NCBI RefSeq assembly: GCF_046557915.1 | Contig: NZ_JBHEBG010000001.1 | Span: forward strand, 930,001 to 994,000 | Source of the DNA: JBHEBG01 sp046557915 | GTDB lineage: Bacteria > Bacteroidota > Bacteroidia > Flavobacteriales > Flavobacteriaceae | DNA length: 64,000 bases | Direction: 5' to 3' | Part shown: piece after piece, positions 1 to 8,695 of the stretch | Layout: each line of letters begins with the position of its first letter | Position numbering within the stretch: the stretch's first letter is position 1 | The notes under the pieces: generated by a model | What the model was told of the DNA's origin: nothing | What the model saw: only the letters and a program-made list of their open reading frames with translations | The model's database searches: none | Position numbers and translations under genes: made by a program

Positions 1-759
1 TTCAATGGCACAAGATTGCTTAACGGGCATTCCGTGGAAACAAGAAAAACAGGGGTCTTAGAATTTCTTATATCCCATCGTTTTGGCAGAGTAAATTCGG
101 GTTTTGATCAGTTGTTTGGTCTAGACGATTCTACTATTCGTTTTGGTTTCGAATATGGATTTACGGATAAACTTACCGTGGCTTTGGGAAGAAGTTCTTT
201 TGAAAAAACTTTCGATGGTTATCTTAAATATAGATTACTTCAACAAAAAATAGGAAAGCAACCCTTTCCGTTTAGTGTTACCTTGTTCGGTAGTGCAACC
301 CAAAAGACCATCAAGGACTATGAACCGGACGAAAAACCCTCCTTTAGTGAGCGGTTAACCTATACCGGCCAGGTTTTAATTGCCAGAAAATTTAACCCAA
401 ACGTTTCGCTACAGTTTGCACCAACATTGGTCCATTTCAATACAACTGCCATCGAAGCAGATCCACATGATATGGTAGCCTTGGGTTTTGGGGCCAGGGT
501 AAAAATAAGTAAGCGTATATCCCTTAACGGGGAATATTACTATAACCTAAACCCTTTTGAATCTTTGGATGTTAAAAATTCCGTTGCTTTTGGGATAGAT
601 ATTGAAACGGGAGGGCATATTTTTCAACTAATTTTCACCAACTCGGTTTCCATGATAGAAAAAGGATTTATAGCAGAAACTACAGGTGGGTTTTTTAAGG
701 GTGATATCCATTTTGGATTCAATATTTCCAGGGCATTTCAGATAAAAAAAACACAATAA
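1..759 (+). CDS. DUF5777-type beta-barrel protein, 5' partial
   Basis: The reading frame is open from base 1, so the gene begins before the window. The visible 253 residues open with F-N-G-T-R-L-L-N-G-H-S-V-E, the conserved entry of DUF5777 family proteins, and continue as alternating beta strands (RFGFEYGFTDKLTVALGRSS, FGFGARVKISKRISLNGEYY) of the kind found in outer-membrane barrels. The TTG at 16 is internal, not the start. In Bacteroidota these proteins are uncharacterised and often sit beside c-type cytochrome or YceI-like genes, which would be upstream of this window. Family assignment is by remembered motif; function is unknown. A hairpin terminator follows 43 bp after the stop. Confidence 0.75.
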   Translation, partial: FNGTRLLNGHSVETRKTGVLEFLISHRFGRVNSGFDQLFGLDDSTIRFGFEYGFTDKLTVALGRSSFEKTFDGYLKYRLLQQKIGKQPFPFSVTLFGSATQKTIKDYEPDEKPSFSERLTYTGQVLIARKFNPNVSLQFAPTLVHFNTTAIEADPHDMVALGFGARVKISKRISLNGEYYYNLNPFESLDVKNSVAFGIDIETGGHIFQLIFTNSVSMIEKGFIAETTGGFFKGDIHFGFNISRAFQIKKTQ

Positions 760-801
760 GGATACATTGTAATAAAAGTAAAAATTGCAGTGAAGAAGAG
801 G

Positions 802-829
802 GCCCTTCGATTATCGAGGGGCTTTTTTT
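802..829 (+). terminator. intrinsic terminator between convergent genes
   Basis: GCCCTTCGA and TCGAGGGGC pair with one G-T, and seven T residues follow. The gene on the opposite strand ends at 828, so the two convergent genes share this spacer. Confidence 0.75.
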
Positions 830-1922
830 AGAAACTATATGCCAGTCCTACCCCCAATATCTGTTTAAATTGAATCCTAGACCTACCCGGTTGAGTGATG
901 GTGCCGTCTGCAGCTTTCTCTTCATCAAATTTTATGTCCTCATCGAAGATTACATGGGTGCCTATGGTTGCATTTACATATTCGTTTACCGTTAAATTAA
1001 GAAGCAATTCCCAGTCCAAGTCCACATTTCCAAAACTCCTTAGATAATCGGTATAAAGATTGAGTCTATGTTTCAATGCCATATTCTTGTAAAGTTGAGG
1101 CTCCCAGGTATTGGTCAATAAAAAACCGAATTCCATGAACAAGCGCTCCCCCTCTTTTATAATATTGCCATCAGCATCCAGTATCGCACGTTTAACCCCA
1201 AAGGCCCCTTGGTTTGCCAATTCTTGATCTAGTACAAAAGTGGCCTTTTGTGTTAAGGGGGAAAGATACAGGTTAAACTTTTGTTTTTCCTTGATAAAAG
1301 ACGTTCCTGCCCCTATAAAAAGATATCCCGGAGCCATAAACCTAGAGATTAGCACGGTTCTGTCTACCCCTTTAAAACCCTGATCGAACTGCGTATTAAA
1401 ACTGGTCTTAACAGAGTAATACCAGTTGCTTATGGTATCTCGGCGATAGCCAAAAGTAGAGCTGAATCGTATAACGTCATCAGTTTTCTGAAGCTTGCGC
1501 CCATCCTGGGCGTTTAGGCCATATCGGAGATCCAAATTATTGTCCCATTGGATATACCTAAACTTATAATTTCTAGCAAATTGAGCGCTACCTTGCCCGG
1601 AAATGGAATTGTTTCCACCGGCGTTCCAGTTTACAAATGCAACTTCGCTAAGGTTCAATGCCAGCTTGTTTTCTTTTTCCCAAAAAGAGGGTACTTTAAA
1701 GCGCTTAAATTTTTTGGTCAAAGGTTTGGTGGCCTTGAAGGAAACATAGGTATTGGTGAGGTATGCCCCTCGGGGTATATTCTTCAGTTTTGTTTGTGTT
1801 TCACGGATTACAATGGTATCTATAACAGTGGTATCCCTTGGAACAGGCGGAATGGAATCTTGTGCGGATACGGCATTTAAAAATAGCAGGGAGAGGAGGA
1901 GTAAACTTGTTTTTTTAATCAT
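828..1922 (-). CDS. DUF3078 domain protein, secreted/outer membrane
   Basis: 364 residues with a clear signal peptide (MIKKTSLLLLSLLFLNAVSAQ, cut near residue 20). The body carries the DUF3078 hallmarks: W-x-K-x-N-x-x-A-L-N-L-S-E-V-A-F-V-N-W near residues 81-100, then repeated amphipathic strands ending in Y-S-F, the aromatic C-terminus of an outer-membrane barrel. The family is conserved in Bacteroidota and has no established function. It lies 10 bp downstream of dxs on the same strand, so the two are probably co-transcribed. Confidence is good for the family and the outer-membrane location, none for role. Confidence 0.85.
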   Translation of the reverse strand: MIKKTSLLLLSLLFLNAVSAQDSIPPVPRDTTVIDTIVIRETQTKLKNIPRGAYLTNTYVSFKATKPLTKKFKRFKVPSFWEKENKLALNLSEVAFVNWNAGGNNSISGQGSAQFARNYKFRYIQWDNNLDLRYGLNAQDGRKLQKTDDVIRFSSTFGYRRDTISNWYYSVKTSFNTQFDQGFKGVDRTVLISRFMAPGYLFIGAGTSFIKEKQKFNLYLSPLTQKATFVLDQELANQGAFGVKRAILDADGNIIKEGERLFMEFGFLLTNTWEPQLYKNMALKHRLNLYTDYLRSFGNVDLDWELLLNLTVNEYVNATIGTHVIFDEDIKFDEEKAADGTITQPGRSRIQFKQILGVGLAYSF

Positions 1923-1932
1923 TGTTGTTTTA

Positions 1933-3696
1933 CTATAATAAATCGGTGATATATTTTTTTAAGGATATTAAATCTATTGCCGCTTGCTGGTGTAGTTCGT
2001 CAATGGTTCCGTGTTCTATAAAAATATCATCAATGCCAAAAACCTTGATGGTGTTTTTAAACCCTTTATCATTGGCAAATTCTAGGATAGAACTGCCAAA
2101 CCCACCAATTTTACAGCCGTCTTCCAGCGTAATTATATGTTCATAGTTTGTAAGGACATCTTGGAGCAGCTTGCCATCCAAGGGTTTTATGAAGCGCATA
2201 TTGTAATGGCCAATACTATCCGGATCATTGAGCTGATCTATAATCTCCGTTATTGTATTTCCTATGGGGCCAACGGACAATACTGCAATTTTATCGCCCT
2301 TTTTTAACTCCTGTGCCTTCCCTATTTTAATACTTTCCATAGGTTTTCTCCAGTCCAAGAGTACACCTCTTCCTCTGGGGTAACGTATAACAAGTGGTTG
2401 CTTTAACCCCTGCTGCGCGGTGTACATAATGTTTCTAAGTTCCTCCTCGTTTAAGGGAGAAAAAATGATCAGATTAGGAATACATCTTAAATAGGCCAAA
2501 TCGTAAATACCATGATGTGTAGCGCCATCCTGACCTACCAAACCAGCGCGGTCCAAACAAAATATCACAGGTAGGTTTTGGAGGGCAACGTCGTGGATTA
2601 CCTGATCGTAAGCGCGTTGCAGGAAGGTAGAATAAATATTGCAAAAAACAACGAGTCCTTCGGCAACCATGCCCGCAGCCAAAGTAACCGCATGTTGCTC
2701 TGCGATGCCCACATCAAAAGCCCTATCCGGAATTTCTTCCATCATATATTTTAAAGAACTACCTGTTGGCATTGCAGGGGTAATGCCTACAATATCCTTG
2801 TTCTGCTTGGCTAGTTCCACAAGGGTGTGTCCAAAGACGTCTTGAAATTTGGGCGGTTGCACCTTTTGTGATTTTGGAAGAAGGTCTCCTGTCTGCATGT
2901 TAAATTTCCCGGGCGAGTGATAAACAACTTGGTTCTCCTCCGCTTTTTGGAGCCCTTTTCCCTTGGTGGTAATAATATGTAAAAGTTTGGGTCCCTTTAG
3001 TGTCTTTAAACGGGAAAGTTCCTTTAACAATAATTCTAGATCATGCCCATCTATGGGGCCTGTATAGTCAAAGTTTAAACATTCAAAAATGTTCTCGTCC
3101 TTGGCCGTTCCTTTTTTTACATTGGTTAGATATTTTTTTAAAGCACCAACACTAGGGTCTATTCCTATGGCATTGTCGTTCAATACAACCAAAATATTTG
3201 CATTGGTTACCCCCGCGTGGTTTAATCCTTCAAAAGCCATTCCGCTTGCTATGGAAGCATCACCAATGACCGCAATATGTTGCCTCTTGTCATCGTTGGC
3301 AAGGTTAGCGGCAATTGCCATGCCTAGAATGGCGGAGATGGAAGTTGAGCTATGTCCGGTACCGAAGTCATCATATACACTTTCGCTGCGTTTTGGAAAA
3401 CCACTGATGCCTCCCATTTGTCTATTAGTGTTAAAAAGTGTCTTTCTTCCAGTAAGTATCTTGTGTCCATAGGCCTGATGGCCCACATCCCATATTAATT
3501 TATCGTGCGGGGTAAGAAAGATGTAATGCAGGGCAATGGTAAGTTCTACAACGCCCAAACTTGCTCCTAGATGACCTTCTTTGGTGGCGACTGTTTCAAT
3601 GATAAGCTTCCTCAATTCCTCGGCGAGCACGGACAGTTTGTCTGGTTTCAGCAGCCTAAGATCTTCCGGACCGTTTATATTATCTAAGTATCCCAT
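1933..3696 (-). CDS. dxs: 1-deoxy-D-xylulose-5-phosphate synthase
   Basis: First enzyme of the MEP isoprenoid pathway: pyruvate plus glyceraldehyde-3-phosphate to DXP, thiamine-diphosphate dependent, cytosolic. Visible motifs in order: KEGHLGASLG, WDVGHQAYGHKILTGR (TPP-binding His), GDASIASGMAFEGLN...NDN (the TPP/Mg motif, with GDA in place of the common GDG), GIAEQHAV, DRAGLVGQDGATHHG and YPRGRG. I start at the ATG at 3696 (587 residues) rather than an in-frame upstream codon, because a TAnnTTTG -7 element at 3707-3714 lies inside the longer version, and M-G-Y-L-D-N-I-N fits the family N-terminus. The leader would be very short. It feeds the polyprenyl synthase and crtY further along. Confidence 0.97.
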   Translation of the reverse strand: MGYLDNINGPEDLRLLKPDKLSVLAEELRKLIIETVATKEGHLGASLGVVELTIALHYIFLTPHDKLIWDVGHQAYGHKILTGRKTLFNTNRQMGGISGFPKRSESVYDDFGTGHSSTSISAILGMAIAANLANDDKRQHIAVIGDASIASGMAFEGLNHAGVTNANILVVLNDNAIGIDPSVGALKKYLTNVKKGTAKDENIFECLNFDYTGPIDGHDLELLLKELSRLKTLKGPKLLHIITTKGKGLQKAEENQVVYHSPGKFNMQTGDLLPKSQKVQPPKFQDVFGHTLVELAKQNKDIVGITPAMPTGSSLKYMMEEIPDRAFDVGIAEQHAVTLAAGMVAEGLVVFCNIYSTFLQRAYDQVIHDVALQNLPVIFCLDRAGLVGQDGATHHGIYDLAYLRCIPNLIIFSPLNEEELRNIMYTAQQGLKQPLVIRYPRGRGVLLDWRKPMESIKIGKAQELKKGDKIAVLSVGPIGNTITEIIDQLNDPDSIGHYNMRFIKPLDGKLLQDVLTNYEHIITLEDGCKIGGFGSSILEFANDKGFKNTIKVFGIDDIFIEHGTIDELHQQAAIDLISLKKYITDLL

Positions 3697-3706
3697 TAGT
3701 GAGGAA

Positions 3707-3714
3707 CAAATGTA
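3707..3714 (-). promoter_or_regulatory. -7 promoter element of dxs
   Basis: TACATTTG on the minus strand matches the Bacteroidota TAnnTTTG element and ends 10 bp before the chosen dxs ATG. No good -33 TTG was found, so this is moderate support. It implies a nearly leaderless transcript. Confidence 0.5.
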
Positions 3715-3759
3715 CACTAAATTCATTTTTTGATGGCCTCCAGACTGCTCCTAAAATTG

Positions 3760-3767
3760 TATTTTTG
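3760..3767 (+). promoter_or_regulatory. -7 promoter element of tadA
   Basis: TATTTTTG (TAnnTTTG) ends 5 bp before the tadA ATG, divergent from the dxs element about 50 bp away. A matching -33 TTG is not evident at normal spacing. Confidence 0.45.
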
Positions 3768-3772
3768 GTTTT

Positions 3773-4222
3773 ATGGATTTAAAATTGGACGACACCTATT
3801 TTATGAAGAAAGCTTTGCAAGAAGCCGAGATGGCCTATGATAAGGGCGAAGTTCCAATTGGAGCCGTGGTAGTGGTACAAGATAGGATTATTGCTCGTGC
3901 GCATAATTTAACAGAACAGTTGAAAGATGTTACGGCACATGCTGAAATGCAGGCTATTACGTCCGCGGCCAATTACCTTGGCGGAAAATATTTGCATAAT
4001 TGTATTCTGTACGTTACCCTAGAGCCGTGCCAGATGTGCGCCGGTGCCTTATATTGGAGTCAGATCGCCAAAATAGTTTATGGGGCAAAGGACCCGCAAA
4101 GAGGATGTGGTGTATTAGGGACTCAATTGCACCCAAAAACAGAAATGGTTGGGGGAGTGCTAGAGCAAGAAACAGCAGATTTGCTTAAAAAATTCTTTAT
4201 CAGGAAAAGGAGTTTAAATTAA
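3773..4222 (+). CDS. tadA: tRNA-specific adenosine(34) deaminase
   Basis: 149-residue zinc deaminase that converts A34 to inosine in tRNA-Arg(ACG), an essential wobble modification. The catalytic signature is complete: H56-A-E58 (zinc ligand and proton shuttle) and P85-C86-x-x-C89 (zinc ligands). The C-terminus has RGCGVLGTQLHP, typical of TadA rather than cytidine deaminases, with a basic tail. It is divergent from dxs and convergent with the cold-shock gene, separated by a hairpin. Length is normal for the family. Confidence 0.95.
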   Translation: MDLKLDDTYFMKKALQEAEMAYDKGEVPIGAVVVVQDRIIARAHNLTEQLKDVTAHAEMQAITSAANYLGGKYLHNCILYVTLEPCQMCAGALYWSQIAKIVYGAKDPQRGCGVLGTQLHPKTEMVGGVLEQETADLLKKFFIRKRSLN

Positions 4223-4232
4223 GGAAAAAAAA

Positions 4233-4251
4233 CACCCCGCTAAACGGGGTG
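4233..4251 (-). terminator. terminator of the cold-shock gene
   Basis: CACCCCG-ctaaa-CGGGGTG stem, with an A run on the plus strand just left of it. Read on the minus strand this gives a stem followed by eight U, so it mainly serves the minus-strand gene ending at 4279, and possibly tadA weakly. Confidence 0.8.
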
Positions 4252-4278
4252 AGTTAGTTTTAAGCAAAATAAATATAC

Positions 4279-4473
4279 TTATCCTATTACTTGCACTTGT
4301 GCAGCAACCATTCCTTTTCTTCCTTCTTCTTCCACGTATTCTACTTTGTCGCCTTCGTTGATTTCTGTCCCGTTCAAAGCTGTAGCATGAACGAAGATGT
4401 CTTTTCCTGTGTCGTCGTTGGTAATGAACCCAAATCCTTTAGATCCATTAAAAAATTTTACTGTTCCAGTCAT
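4279..4473 (-). CDS. cold-shock domain protein
   Basis: 64-residue single CSD protein that binds single-stranded RNA/DNA as an RNA chaperone. RNP1 is K12-G-F-G-F-I17 and RNP2 is I26-F-V-H29; N-terminal TGTVKFFN and C-terminal ...AAQVQVIG are standard. The 90-bp spacer upstream could hold a leader RNA as in other csp genes, but I see no defined cold-box. Monocistronic: its own terminator lies downstream. Which csp paralogue it is cannot be told from this window. Confidence 0.93.
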   Translation of the reverse strand: MTGTVKFFNGSKGFGFITNDDTGKDIFVHATALNGTEINEGDKVEYVEEEGRKGMVAAQVQVIG

Positions 4474-4565
4474 TCTAAAAGAAATTAAAATAATAAATGT
4501 TTGAAGTACTAAGTTATAATTTTTCGGGCAGACCTTCTTAACGCCAAGTTTAAATCTTGTGAAAA

Positions 4566-4829
4566 TTATTGATTTTCAGGCTTTTCAATATCTTTTCCTT
4601 GCATTTTTTTAATATTTTCATCCGTTAGCATGTAATCTTTAACCTTTTTGCCCTTACTTTCTTTGAATAAAAAAAGGGGCATGGCAATTAAAAAAAGACC
4701 AACCGTACCAGAACCTATAAATTTGTTGGCCAAGGCATTCTCTTCCTCCTTAATACTAAAACCGTAAATAATGGCGGCGATAGAGGACAGGGTAATAACC
4801 ACAATAATATGTTTCATTTTCATAGGCAC
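4566..4829 (-). CDS. small two-helix membrane protein, unknown
   Basis: 87 residues. Two hydrophobic helices (about residues 7-24 and 39-54) are followed by a charged, Lys-rich tail ending E-N-Q. The start is ambiguous among Met 1, 3 and 5. It begins 5 bp after the ClC gene stop on the same strand and so is likely translated from the same mRNA. I do not recognise the family; a role linked to the ClC protein is only suggested by the operon. Confidence 0.7.
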   Translation of the reverse strand: MPMKMKHIIVVITLSSIAAIIYGFSIKEEENALANKFIGSGTVGLFLIAMPLFLFKESKGKKVKDYMLTDENIKKMQGKDIEKPENQ

Positions 4830-4834
4830 ACGAA

Positions 4835-6619
4835 TTATCTGGTAAAATTAATCAACTTTCTGCGATACGCGGTCAGGAGTTTGGATTTGGAAACAAACCC
4901 GTAATACTTGCCGTCTTTGATTACCGGTAAATTCCATGCTGCACTGTCTTGGAATTTTTGCATTACCGCCTGCATATTATCCGTCTCGTAGAAGATATAT
5001 TCCGGTGCGCTTCGCATAAAGGTCTCTACCGTGGTGGTGTCGTATAGGGAAGTGTCGAACATAAATTCCCTAATATCATCTAGCAGAACTATACCAACCA
5101 GTGCCTTATTTTGATCTACTACTGGAAATATGTTACGCCCAGATTTTGCTACGGATTCATGCAACATTTCTCCCAGCGTCATGTTTGGATAAACCTTTTT
5201 AAAATTCTGTTCAATAACATCTTCTATTTGCATAAGGGTTAGCACGGTCTGGTCCTTATTATGGGTGAGCAACGCACCAATTTTGGCCAGTTCCCGGGTG
5301 TAAATGGTATAGTCTATGGCATTTTTTGCCATTAGGTAAGAAATTGCAGCGGTTATCATTAAGGGCACAAAGAGCTCATAACCCCCAGTTATTTCCGCGA
5401 TTAAAAATATAGCTGTTAATGGGGCATGGATTACTCCGGCGATAAGGCCGGCCATACCGATTAGGGTGAAGTTGCTTTCAGACACCGAAAACCCCATTCC
5501 CACATTATTGATTACTTTGGCCATTACATTTCCCAGTGCGCTTCCCATAACCATAGTGGGAATAAAAATTCCGCCAGATCCGCCGGCCGCAAATGTTGTT
5601 GTCATTGCCACCGCCTTAAATATGGTGATGCCAAACAACAAGGCAATGATTACCCAGATATTGTCAATATACTGATCAAAGGGTGTCTTCCCCAAGGCCT
5701 GCAGATGATTTCCCTTTAGTAATTCATTGATAAAACCAAAACCTTCACCGTATAACGGAGGGATAAGATAGAGCATTACCCCGATTGCCAACCCACCAAC
5801 CAAAAGCTTATATTTTGGACTTTTAAATCTTTTGAAAAATTTGTTTATCGCAAAATACATTTTGGTAAAATAAATGGAAGCTACTGCCGTGGATACACCC
5901 AAAAGGATATAGAATAAAGTGTCCTTTATTTGAAAATCGTCTGTAAGGGTAAAATTGAAAAGTGTTTCGTTGCCTAAAAAGAAATAAGAGGTAAGCACCC
6001 CGGAAATGGAAGCAAGCAATAAAGGAAGCATAGAGAGCATGGTAAGGTCTAGGCTAAAGACTTCTACGGCAAATATTATTGCTGCGATTGGCGACTGAAA
6101 AATGGACGCAATGGCCCCTGCCGAGGCACAGGCAATCAGCAATGAGCGGGTTTTTGCATCTATATGGAACAGCTTGCCAAAGTTAGAACTTATAGCCGCG
6201 CCAGAAGCTACTGCAGGCCCTAGTAAACCTACGGATCCCCCAAAACCTACAGTTAGGGGGGCTGTAATTAGCGGTGTATATACCTTTTTTATGTTGATTA
6301 TACCCTTCTTTTTGGAAAGGGCGAAAAGAATAGAGGATATAGCATGTTCCAAACGTTCCTTATGCACATATTTTACATAAAGAAAAACCAAGGTAAGCCC
6401 AAGGATGGGCAATACAAAATAGAGTTGATTGTCCGAAAAGATGATGCCCTGTTCTAGAAGGGCTTGTATAAAATAGGTAATGTTTTTTATGGTAACAGAG
6501 GCCAGTCCGGCCAACAGCCCTACAATTATGCTAAGAATATGGGTAAAGGTCTTATTAGAGATGTTTTTAAACCTCCATATTACAAGACGGGTCAACAGAT
6601 TTTTCTTCTGGTTGGGCAT
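4835..6619 (-). CDS. ClC-family chloride transporter/channel with CBS pair
   Basis: 594-residue inner-membrane protein. Recognisable ClC elements: the helix-F region G125-F-G-G-S-V-G-L-L-G-P135, AGAIASIFQSPIAAIIFAVEV, the helix-N motif GSGGIFIPTMVMGSALG, and EITGGYEL with the conserved Tyr that coordinates the central chloride. A cytoplasmic pair of CBS domains follows from about residue 465 (NIFPVVDQNKALVGIV and NLPVIKDGKYYGFV). Odd point: the position of the external gating glutamate (E148 of the E. coli protein, usually GxEGP) is Leu133. ClC proteins lacking this Glu generally lose proton coupling and behave as passive anion pathways, so this may be a channel-like or regulated uniporter. 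It is upstream of a small membrane protein gene. Confidence 0.92.
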   Translation of the reverse strand: MPNQKKNLLTRLVIWRFKNISNKTFTHILSIIVGLLAGLASVTIKNITYFIQALLEQGIIFSDNQLYFVLPILGLTLVFLYVKYVHKERLEHAISSILFALSKKKGIINIKKVYTPLITAPLTVGFGGSVGLLGPAVASGAAISSNFGKLFHIDAKTRSLLIACASAGAIASIFQSPIAAIIFAVEVFSLDLTMLSMLPLLLASISGVLTSYFFLGNETLFNFTLTDDFQIKDTLFYILLGVSTAVASIYFTKMYFAINKFFKRFKSPKYKLLVGGLAIGVMLYLIPPLYGEGFGFINELLKGNHLQALGKTPFDQYIDNIWVIIALLFGITIFKAVAMTTTFAAGGSGGIFIPTMVMGSALGNVMAKVINNVGMGFSVSESNFTLIGMAGLIAGVIHAPLTAIFLIAEITGGYELFVPLMITAAISYLMAKNAIDYTIYTRELAKIGALLTHNKDQTVLTLMQIEDVIEQNFKKVYPNMTLGEMLHESVAKSGRNIFPVVDQNKALVGIVLLDDIREFMFDTSLYDTTTVETFMRSAPEYIFYETDNMQAVMQKFQDSAAWNLPVIKDGKYYGFVSKSKLLTAYRRKLINFTR

Positions 6620-6677
6620 GTTGGTTGTTATACTACCAAAAGTATTAAAAAAACCGGCTGCTCAGCGGGTTAATATG

Positions 6678-8432
6678 CTAAGCTTGCTCATCTAGTTTTA
6701 AGTGAAGCTCTTTAAGTTGTTCCCCATCAATGGGTGCGGGGGCATCTATCATAATGTCCCTACCGCTATTATTTTTTGGGAAGGCAATAAAATCCCTAAT
6801 GGTTTCTTGTCCGCCTAAAATGGCTACCAACCTGTCCAGGCCAAAGGCTATGCCGCCATGCGGAGGTGCACCGTATTGAAAGGCGTCCATTAAAAACCCA
6901 AACTGGGCCCTAGCTTCTTCGGCTGTAAAACCGAGATGTTTAAACATGGTGGCTTGGGTCTCTTTATCGTGAATTCGGATAGATCCCCCTCCTATTTCAT
7001 TACCATTCAAAACAAGATCATAGGCATTGGCCCTTACGGCATCGGGATCGGTCTCCAAAAGTGACAAATGCCCTGGTTTTGGAGAAGTAAACGGGTGATG
7101 CATGGCATGGTAATTACCTGTTTCGATATCCAATTCCAATAAGGGAAAATCCACTACCCATAGGGGAGCAAATTCGTCAGGTTTTCTCAGCCCCAATCTT
7201 TCGGCCATTTCCATCCGCAAGGCACTTAGTTGACCTCTAGTAGTATGGGTATCACCAGATAGGACACATATAAGGTCACCGGCTTTGGCACCCGTTTTTT
7301 CGGCCCAAAGGGCCAAATCCTCTTGATTATAGAACTTATCCACGGAAGATTTAAACGAACCATCGTCGTTACATTTTACATAGACCATACCTTTGGCACC
7401 AATCTGGGGTCTTCTAACCCAATCTACCAAGGCATCGATTTCTTTTCTAGTGTGCGAAGCACCTCCTGGCACTGCTATACCAACAACCAGTTCGGCCGTA
7501 TTGAAAACATTGAAATCCTTATGTTGGGCAACTGCATTTAGTTCGCCGAATTCCATTCCAAATCGAATATCGGGCTTGTCGTTACCATATTTTTTTAAGG
7601 CTTCGTCATAGGTGATTCTTGGGAAATTGGAACTGTCCACACCAACTATTTCCTTTAAGAGATGAGCTGTTAACCCCTCAAAAACATTAAGGATGTCTTC
7701 TTGTTCTATGAACGCCATTTCGCAATCGATCTGGGTAAACTCTGGTTGTCGATCGGCTCTAAGGTCTTCATCCCTAAAACACTTAACAATTTGAAAGTAC
7801 TTATCCATACCGCCTACCATCAGAAGTTGCTTAAACGTTTGGGGAGACTGTGGTAATGCATAAAATTGACCTTCGTTCATACGGCTGGGGACCACAAAAT
7901 CCCGTGCGCCTTCCGGAGTTGATTTTATAAGATAGGGCGTTTCTACTTCTATAAATCCCTGGTTGGAAAGATACTTGCGCACTTCCATGGTTACTTTGTG
8001 CCGAAAGATGAGGTTGTCTTTTACCGGGTTTCTTCTAATGTCTAGATAGCGGTATTTCATTCTAATATCCTCACCTCCATCCGTATTGTCCTCAATGGTG
8101 AAAGGAGGGGTCATAGACGTGTTTAAAATTTGGATTTCCGAAACTAAAATTTCGATATCGCCAGTTGGGATATTCGAATTTTTGGAAGCACGTTCAATTA
8201 CGGTCCCTTTGGCTTGTATAACAAATTCTCTTCCTAAAGAGCGCGATTGCTCCATAATACCAGCTGGGGAACGTTCTTCATCAAAGACCAATTGCGTTAT
8301 ACCGTAACGATCTCTAAGATCTACCCAAATAACAAACCCCTTGTCCCTTGTTTTCTGTACCCATCCGGACAGTGTTACCGATTGTCCTATATGTGCTGAT
8401 CGTAGCTCTCCGCAATTATGGCTTCTATACAT
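6678..8432 (-). CDS. aspS: aspartyl-tRNA synthetase
   Basis: 584-residue class IIb synthetase. An N-terminal OB-fold anticodon-binding domain (YRSHNCGELR...VTLSGWVQKTRDKG) leads to the class II core, with motif 2 (FRDEDLRADRQPEFTQID), the bacterial GAD insertion, and motif 3 (GGIAFGLDRLVAILGG). I start at the ATG at 8432, where homologues begin M-Y-R-S-H; a longer frame to 8519 would add an unconserved tail. Length is normal for a bacterial enzyme. The gene lies 58 bp upstream of the ClC gene on the same strand. Confidence 0.97.
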   Translation of the reverse strand: MYRSHNCGELRSAHIGQSVTLSGWVQKTRDKGFVIWVDLRDRYGITQLVFDEERSPAGIMEQSRSLGREFVIQAKGTVIERASKNSNIPTGDIEILVSEIQILNTSMTPPFTIEDNTDGGEDIRMKYRYLDIRRNPVKDNLIFRHKVTMEVRKYLSNQGFIEVETPYLIKSTPEGARDFVVPSRMNEGQFYALPQSPQTFKQLLMVGGMDKYFQIVKCFRDEDLRADRQPEFTQIDCEMAFIEQEDILNVFEGLTAHLLKEIVGVDSSNFPRITYDEALKKYGNDKPDIRFGMEFGELNAVAQHKDFNVFNTAELVVGIAVPGGASHTRKEIDALVDWVRRPQIGAKGMVYVKCNDDGSFKSSVDKFYNQEDLALWAEKTGAKAGDLICVLSGDTHTTRGQLSALRMEMAERLGLRKPDEFAPLWVVDFPLLELDIETGNYHAMHHPFTSPKPGHLSLLETDPDAVRANAYDLVLNGNEIGGGSIRIHDKETQATMFKHLGFTAEEARAQFGFLMDAFQYGAPPHGGIAFGLDRLVAILGGQETIRDFIAFPKNNSGRDIMIDAPAPIDGEQLKELHLKLDEQA

Positions 8433-8612
8433 GTGTGCTTGCTTATTTTGTAGCTGCAAATTTAAGAAGTATTGACAAGGCAGTGGCCATATATAGCAAT
8501 AGATTTCATTAAAATGCACACAATAAAGGATTAAATGGAGATAAATGATAAAATTTAAATCACTAAATAACAGTGTGTTACAAGTTTAATGTAAATTTAA
8601 TGTTAAGAAAAG

Positions 8613-8662
8613 GTTACGTCAATATGTTTTTAACGTAAAATAATCGTATATTTGTTACGTTA
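8613..8662 (+). promoter_or_regulatory. TTACGT repeats and -7 element upstream of the MORN-like gene
   Basis: Within 50 bp there are three copies of TTACGT(T): 8614-8619 forward, 8632-8638 inverted (AACGTAA), 8655-8661 forward. TATATTTG at 8647-8654 is a Bacteroidota -7 element 42 bp before the ATG at 8696. The repeats bracket the promoter and look like a regulator binding array. Confidence 0.45.
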
Positions 8663-8695
8663 ATGTAAATGATTGATTATTAAAATCCCAAATAA

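Noticed and set aside
1933..3696. GDA in place of GDG in the Dxs TPP motif as a functional defect
   Set aside because: All other catalytic motifs are intact and I recall GDA in flavobacterial Dxs sequences, so it is probably lineage-normal.
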